Shown here: positions 28,343-38,004 of the stretch, in pieces | Layout: every line of letters begins with the position of its first letter | Position numbering within the stretch: position 1 is the stretch's first letter | Origin: an uncultured Alistipes sp. | GTDB taxonomy: Bacteria > Bacteroidota > Bacteroidia > Bacteroidales > Rikenellaceae | DNA length: 64,000 bases | NCBI GenBank assembly: GCA_947623305.1 | Contig: CANQGQ010000014.1 | Coordinates: 1 to 64,000, forward strand | Direction of reading: 5' to 3' | The notes under the pieces: generated by a model | Seen by the model: only the letters and a program-made list of their open reading frames with translations | Told to the model about the DNA's origin: nothing | Databases searched by the model: none | Program-made: the position numbers and the translations under genes

Positions 28343-28574
28343 AATGACTTGTATTTTTGTCTATTGCAAAGGTCGAGCGTATTTCAAACGATAAAAACGA
28401 GGCCGGTTCGACTTTTTTCTGATTATTTTTTATGATTGATTTTCAATAAAATAGGAGCCACGTATTTACAGATTTAGCATCATTCGAATGTTGGGTACTC
28501 GGTATCGATAGTTGGCATGAACGCATTTATCTTTTGATTTTTAATGACATACAAAGTCTGTCATAAAATTTCTT

Positions 28575-28642
28575 TGTAAACAAATTCCCGTTTTATCGTT
28601 TTTTGCGATAAAACGGGAATTTATATACGAATAACGGAGCTG
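28575..28642 (-). ncRNA. Candidate RteR-like small RNA
   Basis: On the minus strand, a -7 box TATATTTG (28649-28656) would start a transcript near 28642. About 20 nt further is a perfect 15-bp hairpin (ATTCCCGTTTTATCG at 28584-28598 paired with 28606-28620) followed by a T-rich tail. The total is about 65-70 nt and lies just downstream of rteC, the position of the RteR small RNA in CTnDOT. Identity with RteR is inferred from location and size only. The rest of the gap 28343-28734 shows nothing else. Confidence 0.4.
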
Positions 28643-28734
28643 TCTATACAAATATAGAACTCGGTAGCTTGTCTTTGATTTATTTGTAAATCAATATATT
28701 ATAAAATAATATGAATTTGATTACTCGATTATGG

Positions 28735-29580
28735 CTATTTATTAATAATCTTCCGCCGTTTACGGCTCCTATCCATTTGTTCAATCAGTGATTCTTTCAA
28801 TTCATCGAGAAACGGTGTCCGCTTATTACGAATGCGTAAATCCTCGAATGTACGGGAAATATTCGTGTCCAATTCGATATTGAAGACGCGCTGGATATAA
28901 TTGAATAATTGCGTTTGGGGTATGTCCCCGAAGACCTTTTTCCCGGACCATGCGAAGATTTGTTCATTCAAATCGGCTTTGGATGCCTGCCACGTAATAC
29001 GCACACGAGGCAACGATTGGTCCATCGGACTTTGATCGAGAAAATCCAATTGCTCGGTCAAATAAGACAAAAGCAATTCGTTTGCAAGAATACAAGCGAC
29101 CATAAAATCGCAATTGGTAGAAAAAAGCGGATCCCGTTCGTAATGAAATGTTTCCAGATAGACGGCCGTATTTGCATGCCCCCGTACATAAAACAGCGAA
29201 TCTAAATGGGTCGAGCCAGATCGATAATAATGCACGAAATCGGAACGTTTCGAGTTGTAACGATTGATGGACTTGATTTCGTCGATTAAATATTGTCGCT
29301 GCGATTCGATACCATAGGGCCGATCCATTTCGATATGGTATATTTTACGATAGTAAATCAACCGGTGGAAAAATCGAGGTTTGATTTCTTTGAAAAAATG
29401 AATTTCCTCGGCCTCATCCTTGAATGTATATTCGCTGATGAATTCTTTTAGGCGCTTAAAGGCATCTGAATAAATCGATGTTGCCTCAAGTGATTTTTTC
29501 AATAGATTCAAATCTGCCGACAGTGTTTTCTTTAGCTTTTTGTCGACGTCTTTTTTAAGGTTTCCGATAAAAGTGTACAT
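28735..29580 (-). CDS. rteC: RteC family regulator of conjugative-transposon excision
   Basis: 281 residues matching RteC: N-terminal helices, then IHFFKEIKPRFFHRLIYYRKIYHIE and RRKYLIDE-type segments, and the closing HTH-like region INRYNSKRSDFVHYYRSGSTHLDSLFYVRG. In CTnDOT, RteC is a DNA-binding protein that turns on the xis2c-orf3-exc operon after tetracycline induction through RteA/RteB. Here rteA and rteB are absent. The downstream order rteC, small-RNA candidate, two HTH genes resembles that circuit. It is the last element-type gene before the core genome at 30.2 kb. Gene symbol is given by family membership. Confidence 0.85.
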   Translation of the reverse strand: MYTFIGNLKKDVDKKLKKTLSADLNLLKKSLEATSIYSDAFKRLKEFISEYTFKDEAEEIHFFKEIKPRFFHRLIYYRKIYHIEMDRPYGIESQRQYLIDEIKSINRYNSKRSDFVHYYRSGSTHLDSLFYVRGHANTAVYLETFHYERDPLFSTNCDFMVACILANELLLSYLTEQLDFLDQSPMDQSLPRVRITWQASKADLNEQIFAWSGKKVFGDIPQTQLFNYIQRVFNIELDTNISRTFEDLRIRNKRTPFLDELKESLIEQMDRSRKRRKIINK

Positions 29581-29787
29581 GCTCGGTAATAGGTTGGTTT
29601 CGATTCATTGCTGTATTAAAATTAACACATATATTCCGATTTGTAACGGGTTGGCGGTCATATCCCCGTATTTGAGAGTGAATGATATATGAATAAAACC
29701 GAATGAGATAAAACAAAAACATCGAAAGACTGTAAATAATCCTCCGACATTTTTTAAAACCGACTTTTGTTTTAGAACTAAAAATAC

Positions 29788-29795
29788 TATCTTTG
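29788..29795 (+). promoter_or_regulatory. Strong promoter ahead of a 31-codon ORF
   Basis: TATCTTTG preceded by TTTG at 29766-29769, spacer 18, the best two-part Bacteroidetes promoter in the window's intergenic DNA. It drives the plus strand. Confidence 0.7.
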
Positions 29796-29821
29796 CAATA
29801 TTGATACAGGTTGTTTGAAAC

Positions 29822-29917
29822 ATGAAAAACGAAGCGCGTCAGCGTTCTTTGCAATTTACTTATCCGTTGCCCTTTTTCATGCGAATTCTTCTTATGGAGT
29901 TGATACCCAATCCATAA
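29822..29917 (+). CDS. Short ORF of 31 codons, possibly a truncated gene start
   Basis: ATG at 29822 follows a strong promoter by 26 bp. The product MKNEARQRSLQFTYPLPFFM... ends after 31 residues (TAA 29915-29917), with no recognised domain. It might be the beginning of a gene cut by an integration or deletion event, since it lies between the last mobile-element gene and the core genome. A functional small protein is also possible. No SD sequence. Confidence 0.35.
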   Translation: MKNEARQRSLQFTYPLPFFMRILLMELIPNP

Positions 29918-29978
29918 CTCCTCAATCTAAATAAAGATACGAAAAGTCGAGGGCAGAAGCAAGCGATAGCTTGATTAT

Positions 29979-30027
29979 GCCGAGACGGAGTATCTTCGAC
30001 GAAGTCAAAGATACGAAAAGTCTCGGC
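29979..30027. repeat. Two-step hairpin in the junction gap
   Basis: GCCGAGAC (29979-29986) pairs with GTCTCGGC (30020-30027) and inside it GTATCTT (29990-29996) pairs with AAGATAC (30008-30014). The 15-base word AAAGATACGAAAAGT is also present just upstream (about 29932) as a direct repeat. It resembles an interspersed intergenic repeat rather than a terminator. The 29918-30150 stretch otherwise holds no gene I can support. Confidence 0.5.
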
Positions 30028-30150
30028 AAAAATTGCAAATAAATTAAGCGCGTATTTCGCAACGGAAGCAAAGATAGCTATCAAAACGTAATATGGCCCT
30101 ATCGCATAGGAGAACCTCTTTCAAAAGCGGTGCGCTAATAAAAATTTTCG

Positions 30151-30208
30151 TATCTTTGCATAAATAAATTCGGCTCGAAGCAGTTATACACAACTTGCAT
30201 TATCTTTG
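30151..30208 (+). promoter_or_regulatory. Two -7 boxes upstream of dapB
   Basis: TATCTTTG occurs at 30151-30158 and 30201-30208, 85 and 35 bp before dapB. Neither has an ideal -33 TTG. They probably start the long operon from dapB to the MazG-type gene. Confidence 0.5.
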
Positions 30209-30235
30209 TGCAGTCATTGATGTAGATGGATTAAG

Positions 30236-30973
30236 ATGAAAACGGCAATCATAGGATACGGCAAAATGGGGCGGGAGATCGAAAAGATTCTCACCGAACG
30301 CGGTCATGAAATACGGCTCATCATCGACGTCGATAACCGAACGGATTTGGATGCCATACATCTTGCGGGAATCGACGTGGCTCTGGAATTTACGACACCG
30401 GCCACGGCTTACGAAAATATCCGCCGCTGCATCGACTGCGGAACGCCCGTTGTGAGCGGTACGACCGGCTGGACGACCCGATTGCCGGAGTTGGAAACCC
30501 GCTGTCGGGAAAAAGGCGGAGCGTTGTTCTATGCCTCCAATTTCTGTCTGGGCGTCAATCTGCTGTTTCAGCTCAACCGCCAACTGGCCGCCATGATCGA
30601 CCGTGTAGGCGGTTACGAGGTCGGAATCGAAGAGGTACACCACACCCAAAAGAAAGATGCGCCGAGCGGTACCGCCATAACGCTGGCCGAAGGAATCATC
30701 GAGAATCTGCATACGAAACACGGTTGGGTGAACGATCTCCCTGCGGCTCCCGATCAAATCGAAATCCATTCGGTTCGCGAAGGGGACATCCCGGGCATCC
30801 ACACTGTCCGCTACGAATCGGCGGACGACCGGATCGAACTGCGGCACACCATCAAAAACCGTCGCACGCTGGCTCTCGGCGCTGTCATCGCCGCCGAATT
30901 CCTCTGCGGGAAACAGGGCGTATACACAATGAAAGACTTATTTGGAAACAATCACATCAAAACCGATGAATAA
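30236..30973 (+). CDS. dapB: 4-hydroxy-tetrahydrodipicolinate reductase
   Basis: 245 residues. DapB reduces the cyclic intermediate of the lysine/diaminopimelate pathway with NAD(P)H, giving tetrahydrodipicolinate for cell wall and lysine synthesis. It has an N-terminal Rossmann start (MKTAIIGYGKMGREIE), the VVSGTTGWT loop (about 78-86), and the family's substrate motif EEVHHTQKKDAPSGTA (about 134-149) with catalytic His and Lys. Length is normal. It overlaps the lepB start by 8 bp, is the first gene of a tightly spaced run to 37933, and marks the start of core-genome DNA on the right side of the mobile region. Confidence 0.95.
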   Translation: MKTAIIGYGKMGREIEKILTERGHEIRLIIDVDNRTDLDAIHLAGIDVALEFTTPATAYENIRRCIDCGTPVVSGTTGWTTRLPELETRCREKGGALFYASNFCLGVNLLFQLNRQLAAMIDRVGGYEVGIEEVHHTQKKDAPSGTAITLAEGIIENLHTKHGWVNDLPAAPDQIEIHSVREGDIPGIHTVRYESADDRIELRHTIKNRRTLALGAVIAAEFLCGKQGVYTMKDLFGNNHIKTDE

Positions 30974-32324
30974 AGAGAAAATCAAACGTTTCTTACGAAA
31001 CAAGTGGGTGGGGTTCACGCTGGCTGCCGTGCTCTACACCCTATGGTTCGTGATCTGGACGGGCAATCTATGGCTGCTGCTGGGATTGCCGATTATCTTC
31101 GATTTTTACATCACGCACTATTTCTACCGCTTCGTATGGCACCGCAATGCCGAAATGTGCGAACGCAGCAAAATCTACAAAACCGTTTACGAATGGGTCA
31201 ATGCCATCGTATTCGCCACGGTCGTCGCCTCGCTCGTCCACATTTTCTTTTTCCAAATGTACGTCATCCCCACCTCGTCGATGGAAAAATCGCTGCTCGT
31301 GGGCGACTACCTCTATGTCAGCAAGGTAACCTACGGACCGCAAATGCCCAATACGCCGGTATCTTTCCCGTTCGTCCACCACACGATGCCGTTCTCGAAA
31401 ACCCGCAAATCGTTCTCCGAAATCATCCGATGGCCTTATCACCGGTTGAAAGGCTTGCGGAAAATCCGCCGCAACGACGTCGTGGTTTTCAACTTTCCGG
31501 CCGGCGACACGGTCTTGCTCGAAAACCAGGCCGTCAGCTATTACGACGTGCTGCGCGGCTACGAAAGTTCCTACGGGAAGGAACAGGCCCGCGAAGAACT
31601 GGCCAAAGAATATACGGTCATCAGCCGTCCGGTCGACAAACGGGAGAACTACATCAAACGCTGTGTCGCCATTCCGGGCGACACGCTCGAAGTCCGCGAC
31701 GGACGGGTTTGGGTGAACGGTTCCCAGCAGGAACCCATCGAAGGGTTGCAATACATGTACATCGTGCAGACGTCGGAACCTTTCTCGCAGTATGCGGTCG
31801 ACAAGCTCGGAATCACCGAATACAGCGGCAACGGTTCGGTCTACTACATGTATCTCACGGATGAAGCGGCCGACAAGATTCGCGAATTGAAAAATGTGCT
31901 GTCGTTGCGCCGTTACGTTTACACGCCGAATACCGACGTCTTCCCGCAATGGGAAATGCCGCGCTGGAGCCAGGATAATTACGGGCCCATCTGGATTCCG
32001 AAAAAAGGCGCGACCGTCCAACTGACGACCGACAATCTGCCGCTTTTCCGCCGCATCATCGAGACCTACGAAGGCCATTCGCTCGAAGAGCGCGACGGGC
32101 GCATCTACATCGACGGCGAGGAGGCGACCGAATACACCTTTGCGATGGACTACTACTGGATGATGGGCGACAACCGCCACAACTCGGCCGATTCGCGGTT
32201 CTGGGGCTATGTGCCCGAAGATCATATCGTCGGCAAGGCCTCTTTCATCTGGCTGTCGCTCGATGCGAACCGATCGTTCCCCGCGAACATCCGTTGGAAG
32301 CGTCTTTTCAGAAAAGTGCGATAG
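30966..32324 (+). CDS. lepB: Signal peptidase I
   Basis: About 452 residues from ATG 30966, which overlaps the dapB stop; a longer frame begins with a TTG at 30942 and is less likely. Two membrane helices precede the catalytic region: helix at about 15-45 and one at about 85-105. The serine nucleophile lies in IPTSSMEKSLL (about 108-118) and the general-base lysine in NYIKRCVAIPGD (about 225). The box GDNRHNSADSRFWG (about 405-418) completes the active site. It removes Sec signal peptides from exported proteins. Translational coupling to dapB and the yigZ-type gene 4 bp downstream indicates an operon. Confidence 0.93.
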   Translation: MNKEKIKRFLRNKWVGFTLAAVLYTLWFVIWTGNLWLLLGLPIIFDFYITHYFYRFVWHRNAEMCERSKIYKTVYEWVNAIVFATVVASLVHIFFFQMYVIPTSSMEKSLLVGDYLYVSKVTYGPQMPNTPVSFPFVHHTMPFSKTRKSFSEIIRWPYHRLKGLRKIRRNDVVVFNFPAGDTVLLENQAVSYYDVLRGYESSYGKEQAREELAKEYTVISRPVDKRENYIKRCVAIPGDTLEVRDGRVWVNGSQQEPIEGLQYMYIVQTSEPFSQYAVDKLGITEYSGNGSVYYMYLTDEAADKIRELKNVLSLRRYVYTPNTDVFPQWEMPRWSQDNYGPIWIPKKGATVQLTTDNLPLFRRIIETYEGHSLEERDGRIYIDGEEATEYTFAMDYYWMMGDNRHNSADSRFWGYVPEDHIVGKASFIWLSLDANRSFPANIRWKRLFRKVR

Positions 32325-32328
32325 CAGC

Positions 32329-32931
32329 GTGGCAGAAGACAGTTATCTGACCCTCGCCGCACCGGCCGAAGCGTCCTTACGCGAACGAAGCAGCAAATTT
32401 CTCGCATTCGCTTGGCCAGTTCGGAATGAAGAGGAGATTCGGACGCACCTCGAAGCGCTGCGCAAACGCTACTACGACGCAACACATCATTGTTACGCAT
32501 GGCGATTGGGAGCGGACGGAGCTACTTGGCGGGCCAACGACGACGGCGAACCGTCGGGAACGGCCGGAAAACCCATCCTCGGGCAGATGCTGTCGCGTTC
32601 CGTTACGAATTGCCTCGTCGTGATCGTCCGTTACTTCGGCGGGACGAAACTCGGAGTTCCCGGGCTGATCGCCGCCTACAAAGAGGCGACGGCGGCCGTA
32701 CTGGAAGCTGCCGAAATTGTCGAACGAACTGTCGATCGGATCGTTCGGGTCGATTTCCCTTACTTAGCGATGAACGAAATCATGCGGGCCGTCAAAGACG
32801 AACAGCCCGACATCCTGCGGCAATCGTTCGATAATCTGTGTACGATAGAGTTCGCAATCCGAGCGAGCAAGGCGGATCGGCTGACCGAAAAACTGAAAAA
32901 AGCCGGGGGCAGCATCCCCGAAAAGGAATAA
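32329..32931 (+). CDS. YigZ/IMPACT family protein
   Basis: About 200 residues. The start is taken as the GTG at 32329 ([14 protein letters not shown]), since the longer frame overlaps lepB and is not conserved. The IMPACT family N-terminal domain is seen as [42 protein letters not shown], then [15 protein letters not shown] and [14 protein letters not shown], followed by a C-terminal DUF1949-type domain. Yeast YIH1 and mammalian IMPACT modulate the Gcn2 kinase; the bacterial role is not settled, with links to ribosome-associated proteolysis. It starts 4 bp after lepB and ends 0 bp before uvrA. Confidence 0.88.
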   Translation: MAEDSYLTLAAPAEASLRERSSKFLAFAWPVRNEEEIRTHLEALRKRYYDATHHCYAWRLGADGATWRANDDGEPSGTAGKPILGQMLSRSVTNCLVVIVRYFGGTKLGVPGLIAAYKEATAAVLEAAEIVERTVDRIVRVDFPYLAMNEIMRAVKDEQPDILRQSFDNLCTIEFAIRASKADRLTEKLKKAGGSIPEKE

Positions 32932-35724
32932 ATGGAACACGAAAATTCGATCCATATCAAAGGCGCACGGGTGCACAACCTCAAAAATATCGAGGTCGAA
33001 CTGCCGCACAACAAACTGATCGTCGTTACGGGCCTTTCGGGTTCCGGAAAATCGACCTTGGCATTCGATACCATCTTCGCCGAAGGCCAACGCCGTTACG
33101 TCGAAAGCCTGTCGGCCTATGCCCGACAGTTTCTCGGAAAGATCAACAAACCCGATGTCGACCTCATTACGGGCATCGCCCCGGCCATCGCCATCGAACA
33201 GAAGGTCAATACGCGCAACCCCCGTTCGACCGTCGGAACGACAACCGAAATCTACGACTATCTGAAACTGCTGTTCGCCCGCATCGGTCATACCTTTTCG
33301 CCCGTATCGGGACAAGAGGTGCGTTGTTACAGCGTGGACGACGTGGCGGATCGTATTCTCGCCTCCGGCGCAGGCACCCGCATCCTTATTGCGGCGCCGC
33401 TCCGACTGGCCGAAGGGCAGGGCCTCATCGAAAAACTGACCCTGCTGCTATCGGACGGATTCATGCGCGTATGGACCGGCGGGCAAACGCGACTGATCGA
33501 GGATTTCCTGCCCGAAGTCGGCCCCGAAACCCGAGCGGAAGCGATCGCAGTCGTCATCGACCGGCTGAAGGTCGCCGAGGACGACGATACGCAAACCCGC
33601 ATCCGCGATTCGGTTGCCCGTGCCTTCTCCTATGGCGACGAAACCTGCATCGTGATCGACGGGCAGGGGGCAACGGAATATTCGTCCCGATTCGAAGCCG
33701 ACGGCATCCGTTTCGAACCGCCGACGGAATACCTTTTCAGTTTCAACAATCCGCTGGGGGCCTGCCCGCGGTGCGAAGGTTACGGCAAAACCATCGGAAT
33801 CGACGAAGATTTGGTCATTCCGGACAAGGGCAAAACCATCTACGAAGGTGCCATCGCCTGCTGGCGGGGCGAAAAGATGAGCCGTTGGAAAGACGAACTG
33901 GTCGAGCATGCCGCCCAATTCGACTTTCCGATCCATACGCCCTATTACGAACTGACGGACGACCAGAAACGGCTGCTCTGGAAAGGAAACGAATATTTCC
34001 ACGGACTGGACGACTTCTTTGCCTACATCGACTCGAAACGGCACGAAATCCAGTTCCGGGTCATGAAATCGCGCTACACGGGCAAAACCCGCTGTCCCGA
34101 ATGCAACGGCAGCCGGCTGCGTAAAGAGGCGCTTTACGTCCGGGTGGGCGACAAAACCATCGCAGATCTGGTCATCATGCCCGTCGACGACCTGCTCGTT
34201 TTCTTCCGCGAGCTGCAATTGGACGAGCACGACACGAAAACCGCCGCCCGCATTCTGGTCGAAATCCGCAACCGACTGCAATATCTCTCCGATGTCGGAT
34301 TGGGTTATCTGACGCTCGACCGCTTGTCGTCGACCCTCTCGGGCGGCGAAAGCCAACGCATCAATCTCTCCACCTCGTTGGGCAGCAACCTGACCGGTTC
34401 GCTTTACATTCTCGACGAACCCTCCATCGGCCTGCATCCGCGCGATACGAACCGGCTGATCAAAGTGCTCAAACAACTGCGCGACTTGGGCAATACGGTC
34501 ATCGTCGTCGAACACGAAGAAGAGGTCATTCGGGCAGCCGACTGGATCGTCGACATGGGCCCCGAAGCGGGCGACCTGGGCGGCGAAGTGGTTTTCAGCG
34601 GCCCCCTCGCACAACTGTTGAAAAACCGGAAAAGTCTGACCGCCGATTATCTGACCGGCCGGAAGCATATCGCCGCACCGGCCGATGTACGCGGATGGAG
34701 CCATTCGATCACAGTCAAGGGGGCCCGCGAAAACAATCTGCGCAACATCGACGTGAAGATTCCGCTGGGGGCCATGACCTGCATCACGGGGGTCAGCGGC
34801 AGCGGCAAATCGTCGCTGGCTCGCGGAATCCTCTATCCGGCCTTGCGGCGCATGCTCTACGACACGGGGGTGAAACCGGGCGATTTCGACGGAATCGAAG
34901 GCGATGTCGGGCTGCTCAAATCGGTCGAAATGGTCGACCAGAATCCCATCGGCAAATCGACCCGTTCGAATCCGGTAACCTACCTCAAAGCCTACGATGA
35001 AATACGCAAACTCTTTGCGGATCAACCCTATGCCCAACATACGGGGCTCAATGCGACCCAATTTTCGTTCAATGTCGCCGGCGGTCGCTGCGAGGAGTGC
35101 CAAGGCGAAGGCGTCATCAAGGTTTCGATGCAGTTCATGGCCGACGTCGAATTAGTCTGCGAAGCCTGCGGAGGCAAACGTTTCCGCGATGAGATTCTGG
35201 AGGTCAAATACCGCGACAAGAACATCTGCGAAGTGCTCGACCTGACGGTCGACGAAGCCATCGCGTTCTTCGGCGAAGAGCAGCAGACCAATGCGACCTG
35301 CCGTCGGATCGTAGAGCGGTTGCAACCGTTGCAGGATGTCGGATTGGGCTATATCAAACTCGGACAATCGTCGTCGACCCTTTCGGGCGGCGAAAGCCAA
35401 CGGGTGAAACTCGCCTCGTTCCTGACCAAGGAGAACGCCGACGGAGGCGTGATGTTCATCTTCGACGAACCGACGACGGGCCTGCATTTCCACGATATAT
35501 CGAAACTGCTGGCGGCATTCCACGCCCTGATCGAACGCGGGCACACCATCGTGATCGTCGAACACAACATGGACATCATCAAATGCGCCGATTGGGTGGT
35601 CGATCTCGGGCCCGAAGCGGGTCGCGACGGCGGCCGCATCGTCTTCGTGGGCACACCGCACGACCTGGAACAATGTCCGGAAAGCCATACGGGCCACTAT
35701 CTGAAACTGCGCGAAAAACTTTGA
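32932..35724 (+). CDS. uvrA: Excinuclease ABC subunit A
   Basis: 930 residues, typical length. UvrA is the DNA-damage recognition ATPase of nucleotide excision repair. Two ABC halves are seen: Walker [10 protein letters not shown] (about 32-40) and GVSGSGKSS (about 618-626), with LSGGESQR signatures in each (about 475 and 820). Two Cys-rich zinc fingers: CPECNGSRL in the first half and CEECQGEG ... CEACGGKR in the second. The start ATG immediately follows the previous stop. It is part of the dapB operon and precedes the M16 peptidase gene with overlapping ends. Confidence 0.96.
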   Translation: MEHENSIHIKGARVHNLKNIEVELPHNKLIVVTGLSGSGKSTLAFDTIFAEGQRRYVESLSAYARQFLGKINKPDVDLITGIAPAIAIEQKVNTRNPRSTVGTTTEIYDYLKLLFARIGHTFSPVSGQEVRCYSVDDVADRILASGAGTRILIAAPLRLAEGQGLIEKLTLLLSDGFMRVWTGGQTRLIEDFLPEVGPETRAEAIAVVIDRLKVAEDDDTQTRIRDSVARAFSYGDETCIVIDGQGATEYSSRFEADGIRFEPPTEYLFSFNNPLGACPRCEGYGKTIGIDEDLVIPDKGKTIYEGAIACWRGEKMSRWKDELVEHAAQFDFPIHTPYYELTDDQKRLLWKGNEYFHGLDDFFAYIDSKRHEIQFRVMKSRYTGKTRCPECNGSRLRKEALYVRVGDKTIADLVIMPVDDLLVFFRELQLDEHDTKTAARILVEIRNRLQYLSDVGLGYLTLDRLSSTLSGGESQRINLSTSLGSNLTGSLYILDEPSIGLHPRDTNRLIKVLKQLRDLGNTVIVVEHEEEVIRAADWIVDMGPEAGDLGGEVVFSGPLAQLLKNRKSLTADYLTGRKHIAAPADVRGWSHSITVKGARENNLRNIDVKIPLGAMTCITGVSGSGKSSLARGILYPALRRMLYDTGVKPGDFDGIEGDVGLLKSVEMVDQNPIGKSTRSNPVTYLKAYDEIRKLFADQPYAQHTGLNATQFSFNVAGGRCEECQGEGVIKVSMQFMADVELVCEACGGKRFRDEILEVKYRDKNICEVLDLTVDEAIAFFGEEQQTNATCRRIVERLQPLQDVGLGYIKLGQSSSTLSGGESQRVKLASFLTKENADGGVMFIFDEPTTGLHFHDISKLLAAFHALIERGHTIVIVEHNMDIIKCADWVVDLGPEAGRDGGRIVFVGTPHDLEQCPESHTGHYLKLREKL

Positions 35725-36950
35725 CAAAAGTGATCGAATTCCACACTTATACGCTTCCGAACGGCATCCGCGGCATCCATCGGCAGGTCAAGAGCAGCGT
35801 GGCGCATTGCGCGTTGGTCATCAATGCCGGAAGCCGCGACGAACAGGCCGATCAATACGGACTGGCGCATTTCGTCGAACATGCGTTTTTCAAGGGAACC
35901 GAGCATCGGCGGGCCTGGCAGGTCAACTGCCGATTGGAAAACCTCGGCGGCGAACTGAACGCATTCACCACCAAAGAGGATACGACCCTCCACGCGACGA
36001 CCCTGCGGGGCGATTTCGCCAAGGCGGCCGAACTGATCGCCGACATCGCGTTCCATTCGACCTTTCCGGCCCGCGAACTGGATCGCGAAAAAGAGGTCAT
36101 CTGCGACGAAATCAACACCTACAAGGATTCGCCCGCCGATCTGATTTACGATACGTTCGAGGACCTGCTTTTCGAGGGTTCGGAATTGGGGCACAACATT
36201 CTGGGTCGCAAAGCATCGTTGATGCACTACAAAAGCGATGATTTGCAGCGGTTTACCGCACGCACGCATACCACCGACCAGATGGTCTTCTCAACGATCG
36301 GCAATTTTTCGGTCAAAACGGCCGAGGCGATCGCGAACCGCTATTTCGGCCGACAACCCGCCACCCGACGCGCTTTCGAGCGAATCGCCCCGGGCCCTTA
36401 TCGCGCCTTCGAAAAGAGCCTCACCAAACATACCCACCAGACCCACTGCATCATCGGCGGACGCGCCTACGGCATCGGCGAACGGAACCGGCTGCCGCTG
36501 GCCTTGGTCGTCAATCTGCTCGGCGGGCCGAGCGCCAATTCGCTCCTCAATGTCAGCATCCGCGAAAAACACGGCTTGTCCTACAACATCGAGGCGACCT
36601 ACACGCCCTACGGCGATACGGGGATCGTGGCCATCTACTTCAGTTCCGACCATGCAAATGCAGACCGGTGCATCGAACTCATCGAACGGGAATTGAAGCA
36701 ACTTCGCACGACGCCGCTCACGTCGCGCCGCCTTTCGATGGCGAAAAAACAGTTCATCGCCCAGTTGGCCATCTCGAGCGAAAGCAACGAAAGCTATATG
36801 CTCGGAACCGGCAAGAGCCTGCTGACGTCCGACGGGCCGATCGACACGATGGAGGAGGTCTGCGCCAAAATCGAAGCCCTCACCGCCCGGCAACTGACCG
36901 AAGTGTCCGAAGAAATTTTCACCGACCTGTCCCGCCTGCTCTACCGATAA
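35721..36950 (+). CDS. M16 family zinc peptidase (pitrilysin-like)
   Basis: About 409 residues from the proposed TTG at 35721, which overlaps the uvrA stop; GTG at 35730 is an alternative. Earlier in-frame codons lie inside uvrA and give no family similarity. The inverted zinc motif HFVEH (in LAHFVEHAFFKGTEHR) is present with the downstream Glu (about 127, KEVICDEINTYKD), so it should be an active protease like those of the processing-peptidase/PqqF family. The C-terminal half (about 180-405) is the inactive-half domain. It may degrade peptides; the partner is unknown. Confidence 0.88.
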   Translation: MTKVIEFHTYTLPNGIRGIHRQVKSSVAHCALVINAGSRDEQADQYGLAHFVEHAFFKGTEHRRAWQVNCRLENLGGELNAFTTKEDTTLHATTLRGDFAKAAELIADIAFHSTFPARELDREKEVICDEINTYKDSPADLIYDTFEDLLFEGSELGHNILGRKASLMHYKSDDLQRFTARTHTTDQMVFSTIGNFSVKTAEAIANRYFGRQPATRRAFERIAPGPYRAFEKSLTKHTHQTHCIIGGRAYGIGERNRLPLALVVNLLGGPSANSLLNVSIREKHGLSYNIEATYTPYGDTGIVAIYFSSDHANADRCIELIERELKQLRTTPLTSRRLSMAKKQFIAQLAISSESNESYMLGTGKSLLTSDGPIDTMEEVCAKIEALTARQLTEVSEEIFTDLSRLLYR

Positions 36951-36958
36951 CCGACAGA

Positions 36959-37606
36959 ATGGATGCACTCGAAAAATACCTGCACGAACATACGGCCCCC
37001 GAGGAGCCGCTGCTTCGCGAACTCGACCGCGAAACGCACATGCGCGAAGTGGCGCCGCGGATGCTCTCGGGCCATCTGCAAGGCCGTTTGTTGGAATTGT
37101 TCGTACGGATGATCCGACCGCAGACGGTACTGGAAATCGGTACGTTTACGGGTTATTCGGCACTGTCGATGGCCGCAGGGCTGGCCGACGGGGCCGTACT
37201 GCACACCATCGAAGTGGACGACGAGCTGGAACCGCTCGCGCAATCCTATTTCGACCGTTCGCCGCACGGACAAAAAATCCGGCTGCATATCGGTTCGGCG
37301 CTCGACATCGCCCCGACGCTCGGCTGCCGGTTCGATCTTGTGTTCATCGACGGCGACAAGCGCGAATACCCCGACTACTACCGGATGCTGATGGGAGACA
37401 GCGGAGGCGAGCCGCTGGTACACAGCGGTTCCGTCTTGATTGCAGACAACATTCTCTGGTCGGGCAAGGTGCTGCAACCCGTAGCCCGCAACGACCGCCA
37501 TACGCAAGCCCTCATCGAGTTCAACCGCATGGTAACGGACGATCCGCGGGTCGAAAACGTCATCGCACCGCTGCGGGACGGGCTGAATCTGATATATGTA
37601 AAATAG
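36959..37606 (+). CDS. SAM-dependent O-methyltransferase
   Basis: 215 residues from ATG 36959 (MDALEKYLHEHTAPEEPLLREL). Class I methyltransferase fold of the caffeoyl-CoA/catechol O-methyltransferase group: motif I VLEIGTFTGYSALSMAAGL (about 61-79), acidic IEVDDE, VFIDGDKREYPDYYR (about 132-146) and VLIADNILWSGKV (about 163-175). The substrate is unknown in bacteria. It starts 8 bp after the M16 peptidase stop and abuts the MazG-type gene, so is part of the same operon. Confidence 0.9.
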   Translation: MDALEKYLHEHTAPEEPLLRELDRETHMREVAPRMLSGHLQGRLLELFVRMIRPQTVLEIGTFTGYSALSMAAGLADGAVLHTIEVDDELEPLAQSYFDRSPHGQKIRLHIGSALDIAPTLGCRFDLVFIDGDKREYPDYYRMLMGDSGGEPLVHSGSVLIADNILWSGKVLQPVARNDRHTQALIEFNRMVTDDPRVENVIAPLRDGLNLIYVK

Positions 37607-37933
37607 ATGGAAATCAAAGCATTGCAAGAACGGGTCGACGAATGGATCAAGACCTATGGCGTCCGCTATTTCTCGGAGCTCACCAACATGGCCGTATTGA
37701 CCGAAGAAGTAGGAGAGTTGGCCCGTGTGATGGCCCGCCGATACGGCGACCAATCCTTCAAGGAGGGCGAAAAATGCAACCTCGCGGAAGAACTGGCCGA
37801 CGTTCTGTGGGTCTTGGTCTGTTTGGCCAATCAAACGGGTGTCGACCTTACGGAAGCTATCGAAGCCTCTTTCGCGAAGAAAACCGCACGCGACAAGGAT
37901 CGCCATCGGAACAACGAAAAATTGAGCCGATAA
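37607..37933 (+). CDS. MazG-type nucleotide pyrophosphohydrolase
   Basis: 108 residues, one MazG-like domain. The metal-binding helices carry EEVGELARV (about 33-41) and EELADVLWVL (about 61-70), matching the EExxE...ExxD pattern. It cleaves (d)NTPs to NMP and pyrophosphate, removing abnormal nucleotides; specific substrate is not set by sequence. The start ATG immediately follows the O-methyltransferase stop (TAG at 37604-37606), the last gene of the 7.7-kb operon. A small GC hairpin (CCCCGCC/GGCGGAGG, 37966-37983) follows and may end transcription. Confidence 0.88.
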   Translation: MEIKALQERVDEWIKTYGVRYFSELTNMAVLTEEVGELARVMARRYGDQSFKEGEKCNLAEELADVLWVLVCLANQTGVDLTEAIEASFAKKTARDKDRHRNNEKLSR

Positions 37934-38004
37934 TCGGATGACGTTCCGAACCCGAAGCCCCGAAGTCCCCGCCAAGGCGGAGGTTTGAGGGTGGGTCAAA
38001 AAAA

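Noticed and set aside
31068..32225. 385-residue minus-strand open frame
   Set aside because: Antisense shadow of lepB with no domain similarity.
33448..35103. 551-residue minus-strand open frame
   Set aside because: Antisense shadow of uvrA.
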